A DNA stretch of 64,000 bases from Alphaproteobacteria bacterium (lineage in GTDB: Bacteria > Pseudomonadota > Alphaproteobacteria > Reyranellales > Reyranellaceae), in the NCBI GenBank assembly GCA_017307275.1, contig JAFKFK010000016.1, positions 1-64,000 on the forward strand, given 5' to 3'. Below are positions 54,340 through 62,318 of this stretch, in pieces; the first letter of the stretch is position 1, and every line of letters begins with the position of its first letter. The notes beneath the pieces are model-generated. The model was not told the DNA's origin, did not search any database, and saw only the letters and a program-made list of their open reading frames with translations. Made by a program: the position numbers and the translations under genes.

Positions 54340-55407
54340 TTACTCTGCCGCGATTGCCCGCTCGACAAACATCTTCTTGTCGAACTCCTCGGCAACCTTG
54401 CCGTCGTTGGCGAGCTGCTCGGCGACGTCGATCTTGGCGTATTCCATTACGCCCATCTCGGCGAAGGCCTTCTGCACCCGCGGCCCCCACAGGCCGATAT
54501 CCTTAACCGTGGGCACGACGCGGCTGAACAGCCGGCCGCGGAAGGAATTCATCTGCTTGGAATTGTAGTGGATTTCATCCAGCACCTTGGCCGGCAGGCC
54601 AAGCCGCTCCCACACTTCGGATTGGTTGAAGCGATCGCGCATGAAATAGAGCGCTTCGACCACGAACTCCTCGCGCTCGTCGCGCTCGGCGTCGGAGAGA
54701 TGAGGATAGTATTCGCGCAGCGCCAGGCGGCCGAACGAGACGTGACGCGCTTCGTCCTGCATCACATAGGCATTCACTGCGCCGGCGAGCGTATTGCCCG
54801 ACTTGTCGCGGATCGACTGGAAGGCCGCGAGCGCGAGGCCTTCGATCAGCACCTGCATGCCGAGATAGGTCATGTCCCAGCGACGGTCGGTCAGCGTCTG
54901 CTCCAGGAGCTTCTGCAGCGCCTTGTTGATCGGATAGGCGAGCTGGAACTTTTCGTGCAGCAGGCGCTTGTAGGCCTCGACGTGACGGGCCTCGTCCATC
55001 ACCTGTGTGGCCGCATAGAACTTGGCGTTCATGTCCGGCACGGTGCCGACGATCTTGGCGGTCGCGATCAGCGCGCCCTGCTCGCCATGCATAAACTGCG
55101 AGATCGAATTGGCCTGGAGATGGTGGCGCAGCCAGCCCTTCTCCTTGTCGTTCATCTTGTTCCAGTAGTCGGAGCCGTAGATCGAGATCGCCTCGTCCTT
55201 GAGCTCCATCGGGTTGTCCGGATTGAGTTCCAGCGACCAGTCGAGCCGCGTGCTGGCATCCCACTGCTGCTGCTTGCCCTTCTCGTAGAGGGTGAGCAGC
55301 TCGGCCGAGCCGTCCTCGTATTCCCAGTTGAACTGGAGATCCGTCGCGCCATCGAACGTCCACTGGGTCACGTCGACCGGCAGGGCGTAGATCCGTTGTG
55401 TGCTCAT
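54340..55407 (-). CDS. ferritin-like diiron oxygenase-type protein, copy 2
   Basis: A protein of 355 residues, aligned without gaps to copy 1 (50779-51846) by eye and identical in most positions, including all six metal ligands (Glu109, Glu139, His142, Glu189, Glu219, His222). Differences concentrate in the N-terminal 100 residues and around 255-300, which may reflect different substrates or partners. The start at 55407 is preceded by the shared palindrome. No reductase is adjacent to this copy. Confidence 0.7.
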   Translation of the reverse strand: MSTQRIYALPVDVTQWTFDGATDLQFNWEYEDGSAELLTLYEKGKQQQWDASTRLDWSLELNPDNPMELKDEAISIYGSDYWNKMNDKEKGWLRHHLQANSISQFMHGEQGALIATAKIVGTVPDMNAKFYAATQVMDEARHVEAYKRLLHEKFQLAYPINKALQKLLEQTLTDRRWDMTYLGMQVLIEGLALAAFQSIRDKSGNTLAGAVNAYVMQDEARHVSFGRLALREYYPHLSDAERDEREEFVVEALYFMRDRFNQSEVWERLGLPAKVLDEIHYNSKQMNSFRGRLFSRVVPTVKDIGLWGPRVQKAFAEMGVMEYAKIDVAEQLANDGKVAEEFDKKMFVERAIAAE

Positions 55408-55452
55408 GGCGCTGCCCCTCCCGGGCTCATTTGGGTTTTGCCTTCCAGAAAG

Positions 55453-55468
55453 ATGACGCCTCGTTCAT
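55453..55468. promoter_or_regulatory. operator-like palindrome upstream of diiron copy 2
   Basis: ATGACGCCTCGTTCAT matches the site at 51903-51918 in 14 of 16 bases. Here the symmetry extends outward (CCAGAA on the left, TTCTGG on the right), as in a dimer binding site. It lies 46 bases before the ATG. Confidence 0.6.
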
Positions 55469-55510
55469 CTTCTGGCAAGTCCCTTCTCGCAATAGGCAAA
55501 TAGCGGCCGA

Positions 55511-56209
55511 TCAGGGCTGAAGGCGGTAACCGCCGCGGTCGGTGATCAGGATGGCAGCGCTTGCCGGATCCTTCTCGATCTTCTGGCGCAGGCGATAGAT
55601 ATGGGTTTCCAGCGTGTGGGTGGTGACGCCGGCATTGTAGCCCCAGACCTCGTTCAACAGGACGTCGCGCGCGACGGGGCGGTCGCCGGCACGAAAGAGA
55701 TATTTCAGGATCGAGGCTTCCTTGTCCGTCAGGCGGACTTTCTTCTTGCCGCCCTTCTCCACCAGCATCTTGGCGGCCGGATGGAACTCGTAGGGGCCGA
55801 TGGTCATTACGGCATCCTCGCTGCGCTCGTGCTGGCGCAGGTGGGCGCGCAATCGGGCGAGCAGGACATTGATGCGAAACGGCTTGGTCACATAATCATT
55901 GGCGCCTGATTCCAGGCCAAGAATGGTGTCGGCATCGCTGTCGGCGGCCGTCAGCATGATCACGGGCGCCCGCACGCCCTGCCGGCGCATCAGCTTGCAG
56001 AGTTCGCGCCCGTCCATGTCCGGCAAGCCGATATCGAGCAGGATCGCATCGAAATGCGCGAGCTTGGCCTTTTCCAGCCCTTCCGCAGCGGTGCTGACCT
56101 GGATGGTCGTAAAACCATCATAGAGGTCGAGTTGCTCCGCCAGCACTGTGCGCAGCGACTGGTCGTCGTCGACCAGGAGAATCTTCTTGCCGCGATTGTT
56201 TACGGACAT
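55511..56209 (-). CDS. OmpR-family response regulator
   Basis: The 232-residue protein has the receiver domain KILLVDDDQSLRTVLAEQL, the Asp in AILLDIGLPDMDG, LTAADSD, TKPFRINVLLARLRAHLRQ and a C-terminal winged helix (LTDKEASILKYLFRAGDRPVARDVLLNEVWG, THTLETHIYRLRQKIE). No kinase gene is next to it, so it is an orphan in this window. The ATG at 56209 gives the normal start MSVNNRGKKILLVDDD. It is divergent from ribA by 104 bases. Confidence 0.87.
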   Translation of the reverse strand: MSVNNRGKKILLVDDDQSLRTVLAEQLDLYDGFTTIQVSTAAEGLEKAKLAHFDAILLDIGLPDMDGRELCKLMRRQGVRAPVIMLTAADSDADTILGLESGANDYVTKPFRINVLLARLRAHLRQHERSEDAVMTIGPYEFHPAAKMLVEKGGKKKVRLTDKEASILKYLFRAGDRPVARDVLLNEVWGYNAGVTTHTLETHIYRLRQKIEKDPASAAILITDRGGYRLQP

Positions 56210-56313
56210 GCTTGTGCCACCTGCCGGCCATCCCAAAGTCACTGTATCCGGTACGATTTGGACACAAAAGCGGCCCGCTTCAGTAAAATCCCACCGGCGT
56301 GGTAGATAGAAGC

Positions 56314-57477
56314 ATGAGTCCCGGTTCCGTTCACTCTCGCACCGCATCTGCAGTCGCCGCCGTCGAGCGTGCCATGGCCGAGTTGCGCCGCGGCGGCATC
56401 GTCGTGCTGCGCGGCGAGGATGGCAGTGGTGGCTTGGTTATTGCCGCCGAATCCTGCGGCCCGCGCGCCTTGCAGCGCCTGCAGGGCCTGGCCCAGAACG
56501 CCCCCGTGCTGGTGACCACGCGTCGCCGCGCCGAAGCGATCGGCATGGATATTCCGCCGCACATCGCGGGCGGCATGGGCGAGACCAACAAGCCGATCAC
56601 GCTCGACCTGCCCGAAGGCGTGCCGGTCGACATCATCCTGCGCCCGCACGAAGCGGAGAATGCCGGCCGCCATGTCGCGCTGCGTCACCTGTCGCGGCCG
56701 GTCGCCAGCCATGCACCGCAGATTGCCGAGACGGCGATCGAACTCGCCAAGCTCTCGCGACTGCTGCCCGCTGTCGTGCTGGGACCGCTCAGCCGCGATC
56801 CCGGCAACAAGCGGCGCGAATGGGCGCGCGAACAGGACATCGCCTATGTCGATGCCACCGATGTCGCCTCCTACGAGGAAACGTCGTCGCGCAACCTGCA
56901 GCAGGTCGCGCAGGCGCACGTGCCGCTCGAAGGCGCGGAGAATGCCCGTATCCTGGCGTGGCGGCCGAGCGACGGCGGCAAGGAGCATCTCGCCATCGTC
57001 GTGGGCGAGATCGACCCGACCGAACCGGTGCTGATCCGCCTGCATTCCGAATGCTTCACCGGCGATCTCCTGGGATCGCTGCGCTGCGACTGCGGTGTGC
57101 AACTGCGCGGCGCCATTGCCCAGATCGCTCAACACGGCTCCGGCGTCCTGCTCTACCTCGCGCAGGAGGGCCGCGGCATCGGCCTCGTCAACAAACTGCG
57201 CGCCTATGAATTGCAGGATGACGGTTTCGACACGATCGACGCCAACGAACAGCTCGGCTTCGACGCCGACGAGCGCATCTACGCGCCGGCCGCCACCATG
57301 CTGACGCGCATGGGCATCAAGCGCGTGCGGCTGATGACCAACAATCCGGAGAAGATCGCGCAGCTCGAGCGCTACGGCATCGAGGTCGCCGCGCGCGTGC
57401 AGCACTCCTTCCCATCGAACGGACACAACGAGAACTATCTTCGCACCAAGGCGGAGCGAGCAGGCCATCTGCTCTAA
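56314..57477 (+). CDS. ribA: GTP cyclohydrolase II (RibA) with a degenerate RibB-like N-terminal half
   Basis: The C-terminal half is a canonical GTP cyclohydrolase II: zinc Cys in LHSECFTGDLLGSLRCDCG, the GTP/ring-opening region YLAQEGRGIGLVNKLRAYELQDDG and MTNNPEKIAQLERYGIEV. It opens GTP in riboflavin synthesis. The N-terminal about 190 residues align with DHBP synthase order but the catalytic RENEGD stretch is replaced by RGEDGSGG, so that half is probably inactive. The frame begins at ATG 56314, or five codons earlier at GTG 56299. Confidence 0.9.
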   Translation: MSPGSVHSRTASAVAAVERAMAELRRGGIVVLRGEDGSGGLVIAAESCGPRALQRLQGLAQNAPVLVTTRRRAEAIGMDIPPHIAGGMGETNKPITLDLPEGVPVDIILRPHEAENAGRHVALRHLSRPVASHAPQIAETAIELAKLSRLLPAVVLGPLSRDPGNKRREWAREQDIAYVDATDVASYEETSSRNLQQVAQAHVPLEGAENARILAWRPSDGGKEHLAIVVGEIDPTEPVLIRLHSECFTGDLLGSLRCDCGVQLRGAIAQIAQHGSGVLLYLAQEGRGIGLVNKLRAYELQDDGFDTIDANEQLGFDADERIYAPAATMLTRMGIKRVRLMTNNPEKIAQLERYGIEVAARVQHSFPSNGHNENYLRTKAERAGHLL

Positions 57478-57506
57478 GACAAGAAGAACGACTGGAGGAA
57501 GCGATA

Positions 57507-58739
57507 ATGGTCAAGATGCGTCGCCGCGATTTCGCGGCTGGTAGTGCTGCGCTCGTTTTCGCACCGTCGATCGTGCGGGCGCAGAAGAAATACGATCCGG
57601 GCGTAAGCGACACCGAGATCAAGCTCGGCCACACCAACCCCTACAGCGGCCCCCTTTCCGCCTACGGCGTCATCGGCAAAGCCGAGGCGGCCTACTGGAA
57701 GATGGTGAACGACACCGGCGGCATCAACGGCCGCAAGGTCAACTTCATCACCTACGACGACGGCTTCTCGCCGCCCAAGACCGTCGAGATGGTGCGCAAG
57801 CTGGTCGAGGACGACAAGGTCTTCGCGATCTTCCAGCTGCTCGGCACGCCGACCAACACGGTCGTGCAGAAGTACCTGAACCAGAAGAAGGTGCCGCAGC
57901 TCTTCGTCGCCACTGGCGCCTCGAAGTGGGGCGACCCCAAGAACTACCCGTGGACCATGGGCTGGCAACCCGACTATCACACCGAGGCGGCGATCTACGC
58001 CAAACACGTACTGGCCAAGCACAAGGACAATCTCAAGGACCTGCGCATCGGCATGCTCTACCAGAACGACGATTCGGGTAAGGATTACACGGGCGGCTTC
58101 CTGGCGGGCCTCGGCAAGGAGAACGAAAAGTACGTCACGGCCAAGGTGAGCTACGAGGTCACCGATCCCACCGTCGACAGCCAGATCATCCAGATCAAGA
58201 ACTCCGGCGCCAACGTCTTCTTCAACGACGCCGCACCGAAGGCGGCGGCGCAGGCCATCCGCAAGGTGGCCGACCTCGGCTGGAAACCCGACCACTATCT
58301 CGCCAACGTCTCGGCCTCCGTCGCCGCGGTGCTGAAGCCCGCCGGCTTCGAGAACAGCCAGGGCATCATCACCGCCGCCTACCTCAAGGACGCGACCGAC
58401 ACGCAGTGGGTCAACGACGCGGACTACAAGGAATGGGACGCGTGGATGAAGAAGTACCTGCCCGAGGCTAACCCCGCCGACTCGGGCAACACCTACGCCT
58501 ATGCCGTCTCCGCCACGATGCGGCACTGCCTCAAGGAGTGCGGCGACAACCTGACGCGCGAAAACCTGATGAAGCAGGCCGCCAGCATGAAGAGCCTGGT
58601 GGTGCCGATGCTGCTGCCCGGTATCTCGATCAACACCAGCCCGACGGATTTCTATCCGATCCAGGCGGTGCGCCTGCAGCGCTTCAAGGGCGAGACCTGG
58701 GAGCTGTTCGGCGACGTGCTGAGCAACGAGAGCACCTGA
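57507..58739 (+). CDS. Tat-exported ABC transporter substrate-binding protein (branched-chain amino-acid type)
   Basis: The 410-residue protein has a twin-arginine signal, MRRRDFAAGSAALVFAPSIVRAQ, then the Leu/Ile/Val-binding fold: IKLGHTNPYSGPLSAYGVIGKAEAAYWKMVNDTGGINGRKVNFITYDD and IGMLYQNDDSGKDYTGGF. It probably binds an amino acid or small organic acid. No permease genes are adjacent. It starts 29 bases after ribA. Confidence 0.87.
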   Translation: MVKMRRRDFAAGSAALVFAPSIVRAQKKYDPGVSDTEIKLGHTNPYSGPLSAYGVIGKAEAAYWKMVNDTGGINGRKVNFITYDDGFSPPKTVEMVRKLVEDDKVFAIFQLLGTPTNTVVQKYLNQKKVPQLFVATGASKWGDPKNYPWTMGWQPDYHTEAAIYAKHVLAKHKDNLKDLRIGMLYQNDDSGKDYTGGFLAGLGKENEKYVTAKVSYEVTDPTVDSQIIQIKNSGANVFFNDAAPKAAAQAIRKVADLGWKPDHYLANVSASVAAVLKPAGFENSQGIITAAYLKDATDTQWVNDADYKEWDAWMKKYLPEANPADSGNTYAYAVSATMRHCLKECGDNLTRENLMKQAASMKSLVVPMLLPGISINTSPTDFYPIQAVRLQRFKGETWELFGDVLSNEST

Positions 58740-58879
58740 CCTGCGGCGGGAACCATCCCGCGACAGGACCGAAATGCACGGGGCGTGCGTCGGACTGACG
58801 CGCGCCCCAAAATTTTGCGGCGCGAATGGCACGACGGATGCTTAGTTCGGTCCATGACTGAACGAGACGTCCGGGCTCA

Positions 58880-60343
58880 ATGCCGTCCCGCCTGACCCGT
58901 CGTACCTGGATGACCGCCGCGGGCGCCACGGCGATTGCAGCAATGGCATATGGATCGGCGCATACGACGGTCCGGACGGCGTCGCCGATTCGCCGGTCGG
59001 CAATGGGATTCCCGGATGGCTTTCGCTGGGGAACGGCGACCTCGTCCTATCAGGTCGAAGGCGCCGCGCAGGAAGATGGCCGCGGCCCCTCGATCTGGGA
59101 CACCTTCGCCCAGGAGCCCGGTCGCATCCGCGATGGGTCGAACGGCCAGACCAGCGTCGACCACTATCACCGCTACAAGGAAGACGTCGCCCTGATGAAG
59201 TGGATCGGGGCGCAAACCTATCGCTTCTCGATCGCCTGGCCGCGCGTATTTCCCGAAGGCAGGGGCAAGGCCAACCCCAAAGGGCTCGACTTCTACGACC
59301 GGCTGGTCGACGAACTGCTCGCCGCCGGCATCGAGCCCTTTGCGACGCTCTATCACTGGGACCTGCCGCAGGCGCTGCAGGATCGCGGCGGCTGGGAGTC
59401 GCGCGACACCGCCGAGGCCTTCGGCGACTACGCGTCCTATGTCGCAAGCAAGTTGACCGATCGCGTCCGCCAGGTCTTCACGATCAACGAGATGCAGACC
59501 TTCGTAGAGCACGGCCACAATAGTGGCGTGTTCGCGCCCGGCCTCAAGCTCGACCGCGCCCGGCTCAACCAGGTTCGCCATCACGCCGTGCTGGCCCATG
59601 GCCTCGCCGTACAGGCGGTACGCGCGAGCGGCCGGCGCGGAACCAAGGTCGGTCCCGCAGAGAACATCGCCACGGCGCTGCCGGCCATCGAGACGGTCGA
59701 GAACATCCGCGCGGCCGAGCTGGCGACCCGCGAACTGAACGCGCCCTACCTCACGGTGATGCTGGAGGGCCGCTACACCGACGCCTATCTCGCCAACGCA
59801 GGCGCTGACGCTCCCCGCTTCACGCCGCAAGACCTGAAGACGATCTCCAGCAAGGTCGATTTCGTCGGCCTCAATGTCTACGCCCCCAGCCAGTATGTTC
59901 TGGCCAGCGAGGCGGCCCCCGGCTTTGTAGAAGTGCCGCTCCAGGAGTCGCATCCCCACATGGCGTCGCCGTGGCTCACCCTGGGACCGGAAGTGCTCTA
60001 CTGGGCACCGCGCCATGCCGCCAACCTCTGGAAAGTGAAGGACATCTTCATCACCGAGAATGGCGCGTCGGCCTCCGACGAGCCGGCGGCCGACGGCACG
60101 GTCTACGACGTCGATCGGGTGATGTACCTGCGCAACTGCCTGATGCACCTCCAGCGCGCCACCGCCGAGGGCGTGCCGGTCCGCGGCTATTTCCTGTGGA
60201 GCCTGCTCGATAACTTCGAGTGGGCCGACGGCTATGCGACACGCTTCGGCGTCGTCCACGTCGATTATGCGACCCAGAAGCGGACACCCAAGCTCAGCGC
60301 CTCGTTCTATCGCGAGGTCATCACCCGCAACGCGCCGGCCTAG
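58880..60343 (+). CDS. Tat-type exported GH1 beta-glycosidase
   Basis: A protein of 487 residues. The N-terminus RLTRRTWMTAAGATAIAAMAYGSA is a twin-arginine-like signal. The catalytic domain begins GFRWGTATSSYQVEGAAQEDGRGPSIWDTF (the GH1 N-terminal signature). The acid/base Glu is in FTINEMQTFVEHG and the nucleophile in FITENGASASDE, near residues 205 and 393. It would hydrolyse beta-glucosides or similar. GH1 enzymes are usually cytoplasmic, so the export signal is unusual. Confidence 0.88.
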   Translation: MPSRLTRRTWMTAAGATAIAAMAYGSAHTTVRTASPIRRSAMGFPDGFRWGTATSSYQVEGAAQEDGRGPSIWDTFAQEPGRIRDGSNGQTSVDHYHRYKEDVALMKWIGAQTYRFSIAWPRVFPEGRGKANPKGLDFYDRLVDELLAAGIEPFATLYHWDLPQALQDRGGWESRDTAEAFGDYASYVASKLTDRVRQVFTINEMQTFVEHGHNSGVFAPGLKLDRARLNQVRHHAVLAHGLAVQAVRASGRRGTKVGPAENIATALPAIETVENIRAAELATRELNAPYLTVMLEGRYTDAYLANAGADAPRFTPQDLKTISSKVDFVGLNVYAPSQYVLASEAAPGFVEVPLQESHPHMASPWLTLGPEVLYWAPRHAANLWKVKDIFITENGASASDEPAADGTVYDVDRVMYLRNCLMHLQRATAEGVPVRGYFLWSLLDNFEWADGYATRFGVVHVDYATQKRTPKLSASFYREVITRNAPA

Positions 60344-60400
60344 GCCCCGCTCAAGTACAAGTACCTCCGAGGTAGTTGCCGGCGGGCTTGCGACGCGGCG

Positions 60401-61300
60401 ATGCTCTCGTCCATGAACGAGAAGACCGGCGTTCTGCTTGCACTGCTGTCGAGCATGCTGGGCGGCGGTGCCGCGGTGGCTACCCGCTTCCTGATCGGCA
60501 GCGTCGATCCATTGACCCTGGCTGCGGTGCGGTTCGGCGGCGGCGCTCTTTGCCTCGCGCCGCTGGCCCTGCTGCTGCGGCCCAAATGGCCGTCGCGGGC
60601 CGACCTGCCGGCCGTCGCCGGGCTCGGCTTCCTGTTCTACGGCGTCTTCATCGCCTTCTATAACCTCGCCCTCTCCTACACGACGGTGGCACGCGGAACC
60701 CTGGCGCTCTCGACCCTGCCGCTGCTGACCATGGTGGCAGGCGCACTTCTGGGCGTCAAAGCGTTGAGTGCTCGCAAGACGGCCGGTGTGCTGCTGGCAA
60801 CCGGCGGTGTGGCGCTGGCGCTCACCGCCAGCTTGGGCAATGCCCCGGAAGGCGCCTGGCGCGGCGACCTCATCATGGCCGGCGCGACCCTCTGCATGGC
60901 GCTCTACAATGTCTACGCCCGGCCCTTCATCGCCCGTTCGAGTGCATTGGGCTTCCTGACGGTCGGCATGATGGCGGGGGGCGGCGCGCTGATCCTCTTC
61001 ACTCTTGTGTCCGGCCGCGCCCAGACGCTGCTTGCCTTCGACACACTTCAAATATGGACAGGGCTCTATCTCGCGATCGGCGGCGGCGCCCTCGGCTTCT
61101 TCCTCTGGGTGGTCGCCCTTCGCTATGCCAGCCCGACGCGCGTCGCCAACACCATCACCGTCAATCCGATGATCGGCATGGCTGCCGGCACACTGTGGCT
61201 CGGCGAGCCGTTGACCGCGGCGCTGATCGCCGGCCTCGTCGCCGTCTGCCTCGGCGTGTGGCTGGCAACGACCGAATGGCGAAACACGTCGCCAAACTGA
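60401..61300 (+). CDS. EamA/DMT-family permease
   Basis: This 299-residue protein has about ten helices in two EamA repeats: LLALLSSMLGGGAAVATRFLIGSVDPLTLAAVRFGGGAL and GDLIMAGATLCMALYNVYARPF, with the repeat end NTITVNPMIGMAAGTLWLGEPLTAALIAGLVAVCLGVWLA. The substrate is unknown. ATG at 60401 and 60413 are both possible starts. It follows the GH1 gene by 57 bases. Confidence 0.83.
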   Translation: MLSSMNEKTGVLLALLSSMLGGGAAVATRFLIGSVDPLTLAAVRFGGGALCLAPLALLLRPKWPSRADLPAVAGLGFLFYGVFIAFYNLALSYTTVARGTLALSTLPLLTMVAGALLGVKALSARKTAGVLLATGGVALALTASLGNAPEGAWRGDLIMAGATLCMALYNVYARPFIARSSALGFLTVGMMAGGGALILFTLVSGRAQTLLAFDTLQIWTGLYLAIGGGALGFFLWVVALRYASPTRVANTITVNPMIGMAAGTLWLGEPLTAALIAGLVAVCLGVWLATTEWRNTSPN

Positions 61301-61432
61301 ATTTCCATTCTCCAATCGTCGTTGGAGTTGGAAACGGTTTCCGCACATGAAAGGATCGCGACCGAATATAAAAAAATCTGACGTGCCCTGCATGCCAAGA
61401 TGGGTGACGCTCGGGAACGAGAGGAAACAGAG

Positions 61433-62275
61433 ATGACATTGCCAGTGGCGACGCTCGATCACGTGGTCATCAACGCGCGCGACGACATGGATCGCGCGGC
61501 CGACGTCTATACGCGACTGGGTTTCTCGCTGACCGAGCGTGGCTATCACTCGCTGGGCTCGATGAACCATCTCGCCATGTTCGGCACCGACTATCTCGAG
61601 CTGATTGCCATACCGAAGGACGCCAAGAGCGGGCGCCTCGACCTGCTGACCTATTCTCCCGGCCTCAACGGCCTGGTCTTCGGCTCGGAGGATTCGGCAA
61701 TCACCTACGCCGCACTCGCCAAGGCGGGCGTGCCGGTCGATCCGCCCTCTGAGTTCACCCGGCCCGTGAAGGTCGACGGTGCGGAGCGCGAGGCGCGCTT
61801 CCGGACGATCCGCATGAAGGCTGGCGTCGTGCCCTACGGCCGCGTCTACTACTGCCATCATTTCACCCGCGATCTCGTCTGGCGTGACGAGTGGCGGCAT
61901 CACGCCAATGGGACCGTCGCAATTGTGCGTGCGGTCATTGTCGAGCCCGATCCCGCGGCAGCGTCCAAGCTCTACGCCGACATGTTCGGCCCGGAATCAG
62001 TGCGCGACATCAAGGGCGGCAAAACCGTCGTGGTCGGCAATTCACGCTTCGACATCGTGACCGAGGCCGAACTCAAGGCGCAGTTCGGCGATGCCGTGCC
62101 GGACGCCGAGGGCCGCAAGGCCTACATGGCCGGGCTCACCTTCCGCACCGTGTCGGCCGACAAGGCGGCACGTGCCTTGCAGGCGGGGAACATCGGTGGC
62201 GTGACGCGCAACGGCGGGCGGCTCGTCGTGCCGGCCAAGGAGGCGTTCAACGCCGTCCTGGAGTTCGTCGAATAG
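61433..62275 (+). CDS. VOC/glyoxalase-like two-domain protein
   Basis: The 280-residue protein has a VOC-type first module (LDHVVINARDDMDRAADVYTRLGFSLTERGYHSLGSMNHLAMFGTDYLELI) and a second repeat starting VAIVRAVIVEPDPAAASKLYADMFG, as in the glyoxalase_3-like family. A metal-type His in LDHVVI and Glu in YLELIA are present. The reaction is unknown. The AMP-binding enzyme follows after 43 bases. Confidence 0.8.
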   Translation: MTLPVATLDHVVINARDDMDRAADVYTRLGFSLTERGYHSLGSMNHLAMFGTDYLELIAIPKDAKSGRLDLLTYSPGLNGLVFGSEDSAITYAALAKAGVPVDPPSEFTRPVKVDGAEREARFRTIRMKAGVVPYGRVYYCHHFTRDLVWRDEWRHHANGTVAIVRAVIVEPDPAAASKLYADMFGPESVRDIKGGKTVVVGNSRFDIVTEAELKAQFGDAVPDAEGRKAYMAGLTFRTVSADKAARALQAGNIGGVTRNGGRLVVPAKEAFNAVLEFVE

Positions 62276-62318
62276 CCGGGCTCGCCTCTACCGACCAAAC
62301 ACTCCTGGGGCTCGCCGC

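Noticed and set aside
58746..58761. Hairpin after the ABC binding-protein gene as a terminator
   Set aside because: The 6-bp stem has no T-run on either side and is too weak to call.
61310..61327. Inverted repeat CTCCAA/TTGGAG after the EamA gene
   Set aside because: Six-bp arms with a 6-base loop and no T-tract; it could be an operator for the VOC gene or chance, and nothing further supports it.
58877..61903. Open frame of about 1000 codons on the minus strand
   Set aside because: It is a shadow of the GH1 and EamA genes, both of which have catalytic or membrane signatures. Its translation is low-complexity without family features.
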